Assembly (NCBI GenBank): GCA_023402355.1
Contig: JAEXCG010000054.1
Coordinates: 1-36,196, forward strand
From: Bacillota bacterium
Lineage (GTDB): Bacteria > Bacillota > Clostridia > Christensenellales > Aristaeellaceae
Length of the DNA: 36,196 nucleotides
Direction of reading: 5' to 3'
Shown: piece by piece, positions 23,815-31,993 of the stretch
How positions within the stretch are numbered: the stretch's first letter is position 1
Layout of the letters: each line of letters begins with the position of its first letter
Made by a program: the position numbers and the translations under genes
The notes under the pieces: generated by a model
Database searches by the model: none
What the model was told of the DNA's origin: nothing
What the model saw: only the letters and a program-made list of their open reading frames with translations

Positions 23815-24045
23815 GCACAGGATTCGTGGAAAAAACCCAAGCCTTGTGCAGAATCCGTCGAAAAACTACCAGCGGTGGGGGAGAGGGTTTTCAACAATTT
23901 CGGGTCATCCTGTGTAAAAGTGCAGGAAAGTGTGCAGAACGCGGACAGAAAAAAGCTTGAAAACACAATGGTTTTTTGGTATTATAGACGTGGTTTCGCG
24001 GAAACTTTCCACAGGCTGTGGAAATACCTGTGCAAAATTTCCACA
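23811..24045. other. DnaA-box cluster, candidate origin or dnaA autoregulatory region
   Basis: Three sites match TTWTNCACA exactly: 23811-23819 (+), 23911-23919 (-) and 24029-24037 (-). One-mismatch sites lie at 23845-23853 (-), 23931-23939 (-), 24005-24013 (+), 24017-24025 (-) and 24037-24045 (+). The density just upstream of dnaA fits an oriC or DnaA autoregulation. A clear AT-rich unwinding element is not obvious beyond the AT-rich bases near 23750-23771, so origin function is a proposal. The 440-base gap 23730-24169 also holds the terminator and the dnaA promoter. Confidence 0.62.
23957..23985 (+). promoter_or_regulatory. Predicted dnaA promoter
   Basis: TTGAAA (23957-23962) and TATTAT (23980-23985) are 17 bases apart. 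The start near 23992 gives a leader of about 178 bases that contains several DnaA boxes, suitable for autorepression. Confidence 0.68.
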
Positions 24046-24169
24046 CATTCCACATTTCGAGCGGATTCGCACGGCCAGGTGTGCATAGGATTACAGGCCG
24101 GGCAGCCGCTGTATTCTTGTGCAGACAGAAAAGCGCCGGGGCAGGCAGGATATGAGGAGGACATCTTTG

Positions 24170-25498
24170 ATGGAATATGAAGAGATCTGGGAGAAAACGA
24201 CCGTGCTGCTGCGCGAGGACCTTCCGGAGGTTTCATATAAGACGTGGATTGCCTCTTCCCTAAAGCCGTTTGCGATGGAGGACGACCACCTGTACCTGGA
24301 GGTGGTCAGCGACTTCATGCGCAAGACGATCCTCGGCCGCTATCAGGAGCTCATCAACAACGCGGTGCTGGAGGTCTGCCATAAGCCCCTCACCCTCGAG
24401 TACCTGACCCCGCAGGAGCGCGCGGAGTGGCAGGGCCAGCGCAAGGACGGGAAGGACGGCCTGGAGATTTCGGGCGTCAACATGTTCAACCCCAAGTCCA
24501 CCTTCGACACGTTCGTCGTGGGCAATTCCAACCGCTTCGCGCACGCCGCCTCCCTGGCGGTCGCGGAGGCGCCGGGCGAGGCTTATAACCCGCTGTTCCT
24601 GTACGGCGGCGTGGGCCTGGGCAAGACGCACCTGATGCACGCGATCGGCCATTACATTCAGCAGCAGTTCCCGGCCATGCGTCTGCTGTACCTTTCCAGC
24701 GAGACGTTCACGAACGAGCTGATCCAGGCGATCAAGAACAACAAAAACGTCGAGTTTCGGAACCGCTTCCGCAACGTGGACGTGCTGATGGTCGACGACA
24801 TCCAGTTCATCGCGGGCCGCGAATCCACGCAGGAGGAGTTCTTCCATACGTTCAACGCCCTGCACGGCGCGGGCAAGCAGATCATCATTTCCTCGGACAA
24901 GCCGCCCAAGGAGATCGCCCGGCTCGAGGAACGCCTGCGCTCCCGCTTCGAGTGGGGCCTCATCGCGGACATTCAAAAGCCGGACATCGAGACGCGCGTC
25001 GCCATCCTGCGCAAGAAGGCGGACAGCGAGCGCATCACCGTGGACGACGAGGTGCTCGAGCTCATCGCTACGCGCATCGAGTCGAACATCCGCGAGCTCG
25101 AGGGCGCACTCACGCGCGTGATCGCCTACGCGTCGCTCACCGGCCGCTCCGTGGACGCCTCGCTCGCCGCGGAGGCGCTGCGCGACATCCTCTCCGTGCG
25201 CGACCCCAAGCGCATCACCTGCGAGCTGATTCAGCAGGCCGTCGCGGAGTACTACGGCGTTTCCGTGCAGGACATCGTCGGCCAGAAGCGCAAGCGCGAA
25301 ATCGCCCTGCCGCGTCAGGTGGCGATTTACCTCACCCGCGAGATGACGGAGATGTCGCTGCCCCGCATCGGCGACGCCTTCAAGCGCGACCACTCGACGA
25401 TCATGCACTCCTGCGACAAGATCGCGGAGATGGTAAAGACCACGTCGGAGATGGCCTCCACCATCGACGACCTCAAGAAGAGCATTCAGGAGAAGTGA
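24170..25498 (+). CDS. dnaA: Chromosomal replication initiator protein DnaA
   Basis: DnaA binds oriC boxes, oligomerises with ATP and opens the duplex. The 442-residue protein has domain I (about residues 1-80, starting EYEEIWEKTTVLLREDLPEVSYKTWI), a short linker, the AAA+ domain with Walker A GGVGLGKT (146-153), Walker B DVLMVDDIQFI, and the C-terminal DNA-binding domain with the DHSTIMHSCDKI signature. The ATG at 24170 follows GAGGAGG; the open frame upstream to 24119 has no support. Unusually for a Firmicute, dnaN does not follow: the next gene is convergent rarA. Confidence 0.97.
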   Translation: MEYEEIWEKTTVLLREDLPEVSYKTWIASSLKPFAMEDDHLYLEVVSDFMRKTILGRYQELINNAVLEVCHKPLTLEYLTPQERAEWQGQRKDGKDGLEISGVNMFNPKSTFDTFVVGNSNRFAHAASLAVAEAPGEAYNPLFLYGGVGLGKTHLMHAIGHYIQQQFPAMRLLYLSSETFTNELIQAIKNNKNVEFRNRFRNVDVLMVDDIQFIAGRESTQEEFFHTFNALHGAGKQIIISSDKPPKEIARLEERLRSRFEWGLIADIQKPDIETRVAILRKKADSERITVDDEVLELIATRIESNIRELEGALTRVIAYASLTGRSVDASLAAEALRDILSVRDPKRITCELIQQAVAEYYGVSVQDIVGQKRKREIALPRQVAIYLTREMTEMSLPRIGDAFKRDHSTIMHSCDKIAEMVKTTSEMASTIDDLKKSIQEK

Positions 25499-25557
25499 GG
25501 CCTTCGAGGGTGCGGGCAGTCTGTGCAAGGGCCCATTCCCTCTTAGACCCCCATCTG

Positions 25558-25593
25558 AAAAAAACGGCGCGCCGCTCCCTTCGGGCGGCGCGC
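25558..25593 (-). terminator. Probable terminator of rarA (minus strand)
   Basis: A 9-bp perfect stem (GCGCGCCGC 25567-25575 / GCGGCGCGC 25585-25593) is followed on the minus strand by CG and seven T residues. The second dispersed repeat lies between this hairpin and the rarA stop codon. Confidence 0.7.
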
Positions 25594-25611
25594 TGCGTAT
25601 TGTCAAAAAAA

Positions 25612-25769
25612 CTATCGAAGATAGATAAACCATAAGCCGTCTGCAAGACTTCAATCGTATCGCCCGGCTTTGCCGGGCGGGCGGGGCTTTTTTCCGCAGC
25701 AAAACGCAGTTTTGCGGAGCGAAAAAATTACCCGTAATCTCGACAAAGCGGCGTATGCCACTTTGTCGA
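25612..25769 (+). repeat. Structured dispersed repeat, copy 2 (about 158 bp)
   Basis: This is the second copy of the element at 8841-8997, same orientation, about 92% identical by hand alignment. The first two hairpins are intact; the last palindrome has one C/A mismatch. It lies between convergent dnaA and rarA. An 11-base direct repeat, GCGGCGCGCTG, flanks it at 25585-25595 and 25776-25786. The 290-base gap 25499-25788 holds only this repeat and the rarA terminator. Confidence 0.8.
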
Positions 25770-25788
25770 GATGCCGCGGCGCGCTGTG

Positions 25789-27093
25789 CTATTCCTTCCC
25801 CCGCGCCCGCTGGCGCTCGCGGATCTTGAGCTCGTTTCCCTGGTCGCTGGGCAGGTAGTAGCGCCTGCCCTTCACCTCGGGCGGCATGTACTCCTGCGCG
25901 ACCCAGTGCCCCGGGAAGTCGTGGGGGTACTTGTAGTTCGCGCCGGAGCCCAGCTTGGCGCTCCCCTTGTAATGCGTGTCGCGCAGGTGCACGGGCACCG
26001 GGCCGAAACCGCCCTGCTGGGCGTCCTGCATGGCGGCGTCCACCGCCACGCAGACGCTGTTGGACTTGGGGCTTTCGCAGATGGCGCAGATCGCCTGCGC
26101 GATGGACAGGCGCGCCTCCGGCATGCCGACCATCTCCAGCGCCTGCCCGGCGGCGACGGCCTGCAGCATGGCGATGGGGTTGGCGAGGCCCACGTCCTCG
26201 CTGGCGTGGGCGATGATGCGCCGCACGACCAGCCGCGGGTCGACGCCCGCGTAGATCAGGCGCGCGAACCAGGCGAGCGCCGCGTCGCTGTCCGAACCGC
26301 GCAGGCTCTTGCAGAACGCCGAGAGCATGTCGTAGTAGAGCGATTCGTCGCAGCGGATAACCGGCTTTTGGATGGATTCCTCCGCGACCGCGAGCGTAAA
26401 TCTTATGACGCCCTCCGCGTCCGGAGGTGTTGTGAGCACGCCGAGCTCCAGCGCGCCGAGGGCCGAGCGCACGTCGCCGTTTGCGATCTTGGCGATGTGG
26501 TGCAGCGCGTCGGGGGAAAGGTCGATTTTTTGCAGGCCGAAGCCGCGCTCCGCGTCCGAAAGCGCGCGCCGCATCGCGGTTTCGACGTCGGATTGCCCGA
26601 GCGCCTCGAACTGGAACACGCGGCAGCGGCTGACGATGGCGGGCGTCATGGCGATGTAGGGGTTTTCGGTCGTCGAGCCGATGAAGCGGATGGTGCCCTT
26701 TTCGATGGCCGGGAGGATGGAGTCGGACTGCGACTTGCTCCAGCGGTGGCACTCGTCCAGCAGCAGATAGGTCGCCTGCCCGTAGAGGGAAAGGCGGTTT
26801 TGCGCTTCCTTCACGACCTCGCGCACCTCGCCCACGCCGCAGGTGACGGCGTTGAGCTGCACGAAGGCGGCGCGCGTGGTGTTGGCGATGATGGAGGCGA
26901 GCGTCGTCTTGCCGCAGCCCGGCGGGCCGTAGAAGATGCAGGAGGTCATGCGGTCGGCCTCGATGGCGCGGCGCAGCAGCCTGCCGGGGCCCACGATGTG
27001 CCGCTGGCCGATGAATTCGTCGAGCGTGCGCGGGCGCATGCGGTCGGCGAGCGGTTTCAGCTTTTCGCTCGATGCGGAAAAAAGATCGTCCAT
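25789..27093 (-). CDS. rarA: Replication-associated recombination protein A (MgsA/RarA AAA+ ATPase)
   Basis: RarA is a clamp-loader-like AAA+ ATPase acting at stalled replication forks. The 434-residue protein has Walker A GPPGCGKT (residues 56-63), Walker B LLLDECHRW (D113, E114), a sensor segment RFIGSTTENPY, and the tetramerisation C-terminal region ending with GGFGPVPVHLRD, YPHDFPGHWVAQEYMP and GRRYYLPSDQGNE, characteristic of the family. The start at 27093 (MDDLF) has GAGGT upstream; the longer frame is less likely. It is 65 bases after the ZnuA-like gene on the same strand and may be co-transcribed. Confidence 0.94.
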   Translation of the reverse strand: MDDLFSASSEKLKPLADRMRPRTLDEFIGQRHIVGPGRLLRRAIEADRMTSCIFYGPPGCGKTTLASIIANTTRAAFVQLNAVTCGVGEVREVVKEAQNRLSLYGQATYLLLDECHRWSKSQSDSILPAIEKGTIRFIGSTTENPYIAMTPAIVSRCRVFQFEALGQSDVETAMRRALSDAERGFGLQKIDLSPDALHHIAKIANGDVRSALGALELGVLTTPPDAEGVIRFTLAVAEESIQKPVIRCDESLYYDMLSAFCKSLRGSDSDAALAWFARLIYAGVDPRLVVRRIIAHASEDVGLANPIAMLQAVAAGQALEMVGMPEARLSIAQAICAICESPKSNSVCVAVDAAMQDAQQGGFGPVPVHLRDTHYKGSAKLGSGANYKYPHDFPGHWVAQEYMPPEVKGRRYYLPSDQGNELKIRERQRARGKE

Positions 27094-27158
27094 TTGCGTT
27101 ACCTCAATGCGAATCGTGTTCATGGGAAGGGGCGCCGGGCAGGCGGAACGCCCGTGGG

Positions 27159-28034
27159 TTATTGAGAGAGCGCCGCCTTGAGCGCCTCGATGTTTTGATT
27201 CATCGCGCGCTCCCACACGGTCGCGTCGCCGCGCGGGCCGTTCAGCAGCACGTCAAGCGATGCGGTGACGCGACCCGGAAGCGTCTGGAGCAGCCTCGGC
27301 GCGGTGTCCTCCACGAGCAGGACGGCGTCCGGATACGGCGCCAACAGCGAGAGCAGTTCCGCTTCGTCCCCTTCGAGCGGCTGCACGGACGGGTCGCGCT
27401 CGAGGGTCATCACCACGTCGAGCCCCGCGTCCAGCGCGAGATAGGTCAGCGCCGGGTGCAGAGCGATGACCTGCCGCCCGGCGTAAAAGGAAAGCTCGCT
27501 GGAAAGCGCTTCCTTCACGCGGTCAGCCGCGGCCTGCGCCTCGTCGTTGGCGCGCGTGTAGGCCGCTTCGTTCGCGGGGTCGAGCTGGCACAGCGCGGCG
27601 CTGATGCCGTGCACCATTTCGCCCCAGCGCGCAGGCGAGAGCCAGACGTAGGGGTTGTCGGCGGGCCCGGTGTCCTCGTCCGGGTCGAGCACGCGCCCCT
27701 CGACGCGCTCGATGTGCTCGCCCGCGACGATCAGCGGCTTGAGCCCGCTCTGGTACAGAAAGGGCGTGAAGCTTTCCAGGCCGCCGCCGAGCAATACGAC
27801 GATGTCCCCCTCCTGCGAGCGGGCGAAGTCCGGCTCGCTGATCGCGTAATCCTCCATGTATCCGGCCTGCGGCATGAGGAACATGTCCGTCGTCTGCGGG
27901 TCGCATCCGGCCATGACGCAGGCGAGGTAGACCGGGTAGCAGGAGGCCCGAACGGAGGGAAAGGCGGCGAGGGCAAGCGACGGCACGAGCAGAAGCGCTG
28001 AAAGCAGCGCGGAAAAGGCGAATTTGCGTTTCAT
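27159..28034 (-). CDS. ZnuA-like metal-binding-protein family member with altered ligands
   Basis: This 291-residue secreted protein resembles the cluster 9 (ZnuA/TroA) binding proteins of zinc/manganese ABC transporters. It has a signal peptide (MKRKFAFSALLSALLLVPSLALA), the early SCYPVYLACVMAGCD segment, a WLSP segment, and HPALTYLALDAGLDV (third-ligand region). However, the usual first His position (PHxYEP region) reads QAGYMEDYAISEPD, and the usual PHxWL reads NPYVWLSP, so two of the expected metal-binding histidines are missing. No permease or ATPase gene is adjacent. It may bind a different ligand, or a metal in another way. AAAGGAG precedes the ATG; a TATAAT (28088-28083) lies upstream. 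Confidence 0.75.
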   Translation of the reverse strand: MKRKFAFSALLSALLLVPSLALAAFPSVRASCYPVYLACVMAGCDPQTTDMFLMPQAGYMEDYAISEPDFARSQEGDIVVLLGGGLESFTPFLYQSGLKPLIVAGEHIERVEGRVLDPDEDTGPADNPYVWLSPARWGEMVHGISAALCQLDPANEAAYTRANDEAQAAADRVKEALSSELSFYAGRQVIALHPALTYLALDAGLDVVMTLERDPSVQPLEGDEAELLSLLAPYPDAVLLVEDTAPRLLQTLPGRVTASLDVLLNGPRGDATVWERAMNQNIEALKAALSQ

Positions 28035-28098
28035 GCATGCATCTCCTTTGGGGACTGAGTGAGAAAAAGGTGCTGTTCTTCTATTATAGCATGAGCCC

Positions 28099-28127
28099 TT
28101 GCGGTTCTGCCTATGATGTGATAAAAT
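28099..28127 (+). promoter_or_regulatory. Predicted trpS promoter
   Basis: TTGCGG (28099-28104) and TAAAAT (28122-28127) are 17 bases apart. The start near 28134 leaves a leader of only about 34 bases, too short for a T-box. Confidence 0.6.
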
Positions 28128-28167
28128 TTGTGATGATGAATCCCGGTAGAAGTTGGGAGGGCGTTTC

Positions 28168-29187
28168 ATGGAGAACCAAACGGTTGCGGCGCCGAAAAAG
28201 CGCATTTATTCCGGCATTCAGCCGTCGGGCACGCCGACGCTGGGCAATTATATCGGCGCGATGCGCAACTGGAAGCTGCTGGAGGACGAGTACGACTGCA
28301 TCTATTCGGTCGTCGACCTGCACGCCATTACCGTGCGCCAGGAGCCGGCGAAGCTGCGCAGGCAGACCCAGGAGCTGACGGCGCTGCTGCTGGCCATCGG
28401 TCTGGACCCGCAGAAGAACATCATCTATTTACAGTCGCACGTGCCCGCGCACGCGGAGCTCGCGTGGCTGCTCAACTGCTACACCTACATGGGCGAGCTC
28501 TCGCGCATGACTCAGTTTAAGGACAAGAGCCAGAAGCACGCGGACAACGTCAACGCGGGCCTGCTTACCTATCCCGTGCTGATGGCCGCGGACATCCTGC
28601 TCTACCAGACGAACCTCGTGCCCGTGGGCGCGGACCAGAAGCAGCACATCGAGATTTGCCGCGACATCGCCCAGCGCTTCAACGGCCTGTACGGCGACGT
28701 GTTCACCATTCCCGAGGGCTTCATCCCCAAGACCGGTGGGCGCGTCATGTCCCTGCAGGAGCCCACGCGCAAGATGTCCAAGTCGGACCCGGACGAGTGC
28801 TTCATCAGCATGCTCGACGGCCCGGACGACGTGCGCCGCAAGATCAAGCGCGCGGTGACCGACTCCGACGCGGAGATCCGCTTCGACCCCGAAAACAAGC
28901 CGGGGGTTTCCAACCTGCTGGCGATTCTCGCCGCGCTGAACGGCAAAAAGCCGGAGGAAGTGGGCGAGCAGCTCGCGGGCAAGGGCTACGGCGAGCTCAA
29001 GCAGACCGTCACGGACGCGGTCATCGAAGCGCTTTCGCCCATTCAGGCGGAGTATAACCGCGTCGTCAAGGACAAGGCGTACCTCGAGGGCGTCATGAAG
29101 GACGGTGCGGAGCGCGCCGGACGCATCGCGAACCGCACGCTGCAAAAGGTCATGAAGAAGATCGGCTACGTGCTGCCGGTCAGGTAA
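28168..29187 (+). CDS. trpS: Tryptophan--tRNA ligase
   Basis: TrpS charges tRNA-Trp with tryptophan. The 339-residue class I synthetase shows the HIGH-equivalent PSGTPTLGNYIGA (about residues 19-31), the tryptophan-pocket segments PVLMAADILLYQTNLVPVGADQKQH, and KMSKS at 202-206. Length fits bacterial TrpS. The ATG at 28168 has GGGAGGG upstream; a start 15 bases earlier is less likely. It is monocistronic with its own promoter and terminator, divergent from the ZnuA-like gene. Confidence 0.96.
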   Translation: MENQTVAAPKKRIYSGIQPSGTPTLGNYIGAMRNWKLLEDEYDCIYSVVDLHAITVRQEPAKLRRQTQELTALLLAIGLDPQKNIIYLQSHVPAHAELAWLLNCYTYMGELSRMTQFKDKSQKHADNVNAGLLTYPVLMAADILLYQTNLVPVGADQKQHIEICRDIAQRFNGLYGDVFTIPEGFIPKTGGRVMSLQEPTRKMSKSDPDECFISMLDGPDDVRRKIKRAVTDSDAEIRFDPENKPGVSNLLAILAALNGKKPEEVGEQLAGKGYGELKQTVTDAVIEALSPIQAEYNRVVKDKAYLEGVMKDGAERAGRIANRTLQKVMKKIGYVLPVR

Positions 29188-29246
29188 AAGCACAGCGGAA
29201 ACACGCCGTTCGATCAGGCGTCATACGACGACAGGGCACGACAAAG

Positions 29247-29283
29247 GGGCATGAGGACGACTTTCAGAACTCATGTCCTTTTT
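29247..29283 (+). terminator. Intrinsic terminator of trpS
   Basis: GGGCATGAG (29247-29255) pairs with CTCATGTCC (29270-29278), with one G-T pair, and is followed by five T residues. Confidence 0.8.
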
Positions 29284-29331
29284 CAATAGGGATGGAGCCA
29301 TCCGAAACGAAGAGAAAGAGGGGGCGTGCGG

Positions 29332-30036
29332 ATGAAGCGGGCAGTTTTCATCGTCACGACGATTCTCGCTTTGGCGCTTGCGATGGGCGCGGCGGCCGAC
29401 AAAGCCGAGAAGGAGGAAGCCACGGGTGGCGCGCTTGAAAACCAGGCGATGCTATCCAAAGAAGATAGAACCTGGGATTCCTATGCGCAGATTCTCGATA
29501 CGTACTATGAGGCGCTCCGTGACGACTGGGAGCTGGAATCCATGCTCAAGCTCTTTTGCGAGCCCTATCAGGCGGACATGGAGCAGACGGGATACATGCT
29601 GAAAGATGTGGATGGAGATGGAACGGAGGAGCTGCTCATCATGGGACTGGGCGGCGAAGTATACGAGCTGTACACCCTGGTGAACGGGAAACCTGTTTGG
29701 GTGGCGGAGGGATGGGCAAGAAATTCGTACTACCTGAGCAGCGATGGAGGCTTTGTCAACCACAGCTCTGACGGCGCTTCGTATTCAAGGGAAACCCTCC
29801 TCGATCTCGCCGGAGGGGAGCTTGTCGTGCGGGAAGGCGTTGTCAGCGACTACGACGAGGAGAAACAGGCAGAGGTCTGGTATTTTACGAGGGATAAGGA
29901 TTTGGATACCGGCAACGATACCCGGATATCGGAAGAAGAGGCCTATGAGAAAATCAAAATGTATAAGGAGATGTCCGTCTTGAACCCGGAAGGGGTCGTC
30001 CCGTTCCAATCTTACGACGCAGCTTCTCCTTTTTGA
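29332..30036 (+). CDS. Secreted protein of unknown function with a calcium-loop-like motif
   Basis: I do not recognise this 234-residue protein as a named family. It has a signal peptide (residues 1-22, KRAVFIVTTILALALAMGAA) and a mature acidic domain. Residues about 92-104, DVDGDGTEELLIM, resemble the calcium-binding loops of VCBS/FG-GAP or EF-hand proteins. The rest is rich in Glu, Asp and aromatic residues. The ATG at 29332 has GAGGGGG 7 bases upstream; GTG at 29326 is too close to that site. It stands alone between trpS and catalase. Its codon use is somewhat less GC-rich than its neighbours. Confidence 0.75.
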   Translation: MKRAVFIVTTILALALAMGAAADKAEKEEATGGALENQAMLSKEDRTWDSYAQILDTYYEALRDDWELESMLKLFCEPYQADMEQTGYMLKDVDGDGTEELLIMGLGGEVYELYTLVNGKPVWVAEGWARNSYYLSSDGGFVNHSSDGASYSRETLLDLAGGELVVREGVVSDYDEEKQAEVWYFTRDKDLDTGNDTRISEEEAYEKIKMYKEMSVLNPEGVVPFQSYDAASPF

Positions 30037-30195
30037 TGCCCTTGCCCCCGCGCAGCGCGACGTGTTGCCGTATTGGGACTTGCGGTGCCGCCTAGCCGCT
30101 TTGCGTGAAGGGCACGATGGGAAGAGAGCGAATAAGCCGCCATCTATCATTTATCCGGCCGCATAAAAGCTTCGGGGAGCTTCTGGGCGATCGAG

Positions 30196-30221
30196 GTCAC
30201 GCAGAAAAGCGTGACTTTTTT
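30196..30221 (+). terminator. Intrinsic terminator after the secreted-protein gene
   Basis: GTCACGC-AGAAAA-GCGTGAC followed by six T residues. The 363-base gap 30037-30399 otherwise contains the catalase control region and no gene that I can support. Confidence 0.88.
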
Positions 30222-30269
30222 CGTTTTGGGAATGGTTCTGAAGAACAATTTTGATATGAGGAATTAATT

Positions 30270-30284
30270 GATAATAATTCTCAA
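30270..30284. promoter_or_regulatory. Fur/PerR-type box upstream of the catalase gene
   Basis: TGATAATAATTCTCA matches the 7-1-7 consensus TGATAAT-N-ATTATCA at all but one base. It lies 18 bases upstream of the catalase -35. In Firmicutes such boxes bind PerR (peroxide-responsive) or Fur; a catalase target favours PerR. Confidence 0.75.
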
Positions 30285-30301
30285 TTATTTTTCCAAAACG
30301 C

Positions 30302-30334
30302 TTGACAAATCAAAATGTAACGACTATAGTTACA
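30302..30334 (+). promoter_or_regulatory. Catalase promoter with an overlapping inverted repeat
   Basis: TTGACA (30302-30307) and TATAGT (30325-30330) are 17 bases apart. A perfect TGTAAC-N7-GTTACA inverted repeat (30316-30334) overlaps the -10 and could be a second operator. The leader to the start codon is about 63 bases. Confidence 0.75.
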
Positions 30335-30399
30335 GTAAAGAACAAAGGAGACGGCGCGAAGGCGTTAACCGACCGACTACGACAGAGGAGGATTTTTAG

Positions 30400-31905
30400 A
30401 TGGACAAAATGGAACGCAAGCTGACGAACGAGGCGGGCGCGCCGGTCGCGGAAAACGAGCACTCTCTGACCGCCGGGCCGCGCGGCCCGGTCATGCTGCA
30501 GGACGTGTGGCTGCTGGAGAAGCTGGCGCACTTTGACCGAGAGGTCATTCCGGAGCGCCGCATGCACGCCAAGGGCTGGGGCGCTTACGGCAGCCTCACC
30601 GTCACGCAGGACATTTCAAGATGGACGCGCGCAAAGGTCCTGCAAAAGGGCGCGAAGACGGATCTGTTCCTGCGGTTTTCGACCGTCGCGGGCGAGCGCG
30701 GCGCGGCGGACGCCGAACGCGACATCCGGGGCGTGGCGGTCAAGTTTTACACGGAGGAGGGCAACTGGGACTTGGTAGGCAACAACACGCCGACCTTCTT
30801 CCTGCGCGACGTGCACAACTTCCCGGACCTCAACCGCGCGGTCAAGCGCGACCCGAGGACGGGCATGCGATCGGCCCAGAACAACTGGGATTTCTGGACG
30901 CTGCTGCCCGAGACGTTCCACCAGACGACGATCGTGATGTCCGACCGCGGCATCCCGGCTTCTTTCAGAAACATGCACTTTTACGGCGAGCATACGTTCA
31001 GTCTGTACAACGAAAAGAACGAGCGCGTCTGGTGCAAATTCCATTTTAAGACGCAGCAGGGGATCAGGAACCTGACCGACGCGCAGGCGGCGGAGCTGAT
31101 CGCAAACGACCGCGAGAGTCACGGCCGCGACCTGTACGAGGCCATCGAAAAGGGCGACTTCCCGCGTTGGACGATGTACGTGCAGATCATGACCGAGGAG
31201 CAGGCAAGGAAGCACTACGAGAACCCGTTCGACATCACGAAGATCTGGCGGCACGCGGAGTATCCGCTGCACGAGGTCGGCGTGCTGGAGCTCAACCGGA
31301 ATCCCGAAAACTACTTCGCGGAGGTCGAGCAGGCGGCGTTTACGCCCGCGCACGTCGTTCCGGGCATCGGTTTTTCGCCGGACAAGTTCCTCCAGGGCCG
31401 CCTGTTCGTCTACGGCGACGCGCAGCGCTATCGTCTCGGCGTCAACTACAACCAGATTCCCGTCAATCGCGCGCGCTGCGAGGTAAACGATTATCACCGC
31501 GACGGCCTCATGCGCGTGGATGGCAACTACGGCGGCGCGCCGGCTTACACGCCCAACAGCCAGGGCGTTTGGGCGGCGCAGCCGGACGTGATGGAGCCGC
31601 CGCTCGACCTATCCGGCGCGATGTACGCCTACGACCCGCAGGACGACCCCACGGACGATTGCTTCCGCGCGGGCGGCGACCTGTGGCGCGTCATGACGGA
31701 AGCGCAGCGCGCGCTGCTCATCGAGAACACGGCGCGAAACATCGCCCCCGTGACGGAAAACGTCAAGTACCGCCATGCCGTGCATTGCTATTGGGCGGAC
31801 AAGGCGTACGGCGAGCGCATGACGGAGGCGCTCGGGCTCGACATGAAAAAGGTGACGGAGCTGGCTAAGGGCGACCAGAAGAGCCTGATCGCAGCCACCC
31901 TGTAA
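30400..31905 (+). CDS. katA: Heme catalase (monofunctional, small-subunit type)
   Basis: Catalase converts hydrogen peroxide to water and oxygen. The 501-residue protein shows the distal His H56 in RRMHAKGWGAYG, Asn in LVGNNTPTFFLRD (about N129), and the heme-binding Tyr Y338 in RLFVYGDAQRYRLG. The size is that of small-subunit heme catalases. Presence in an apparent anaerobe suggests defence against oxygen exposure. AGAGGAGG precedes the ATG. Regulation is probably by a PerR/Fur protein through the box at 30270. The gene is monocistronic and convergent with the ABC operon. Confidence 0.97.
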   Translation: MDKMERKLTNEAGAPVAENEHSLTAGPRGPVMLQDVWLLEKLAHFDREVIPERRMHAKGWGAYGSLTVTQDISRWTRAKVLQKGAKTDLFLRFSTVAGERGAADAERDIRGVAVKFYTEEGNWDLVGNNTPTFFLRDVHNFPDLNRAVKRDPRTGMRSAQNNWDFWTLLPETFHQTTIVMSDRGIPASFRNMHFYGEHTFSLYNEKNERVWCKFHFKTQQGIRNLTDAQAAELIANDRESHGRDLYEAIEKGDFPRWTMYVQIMTEEQARKHYENPFDITKIWRHAEYPLHEVGVLELNRNPENYFAEVEQAAFTPAHVVPGIGFSPDKFLQGRLFVYGDAQRYRLGVNYNQIPVNRARCEVNDYHRDGLMRVDGNYGGAPAYTPNSQGVWAAQPDVMEPPLDLSGAMYAYDPQDDPTDDCFRAGGDLWRVMTEAQRALLIENTARNIAPVTENVKYRHAVHCYWADKAYGERMTEALGLDMKKVTELAKGDQKSLIAATL

Positions 31906-31933
31906 CATACGATAAGGAACCGAAAAGACAAAG

Positions 31934-31971
31934 ATCCCGCCGGCAGGACGTGCGTCCTGCCGGCGGGATTT
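31934..31971. terminator. Bidirectional terminator between catalase and the ABC operon
   Basis: A 17-bp perfect stem (31934-31950 with 31953-31969) ends in TTT on the plus strand. It separates the convergent catalase and ABC transporter genes. Confidence 0.85.
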
Positions 31972-31993
31972 ACCTGTTACATGGGAACGGGCG

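Noticed and set aside
24260..26752. 830-codon open frame on the minus strand
   Set aside because: It is antisense to dnaA, then runs through the repeat and overlaps rarA in another frame.
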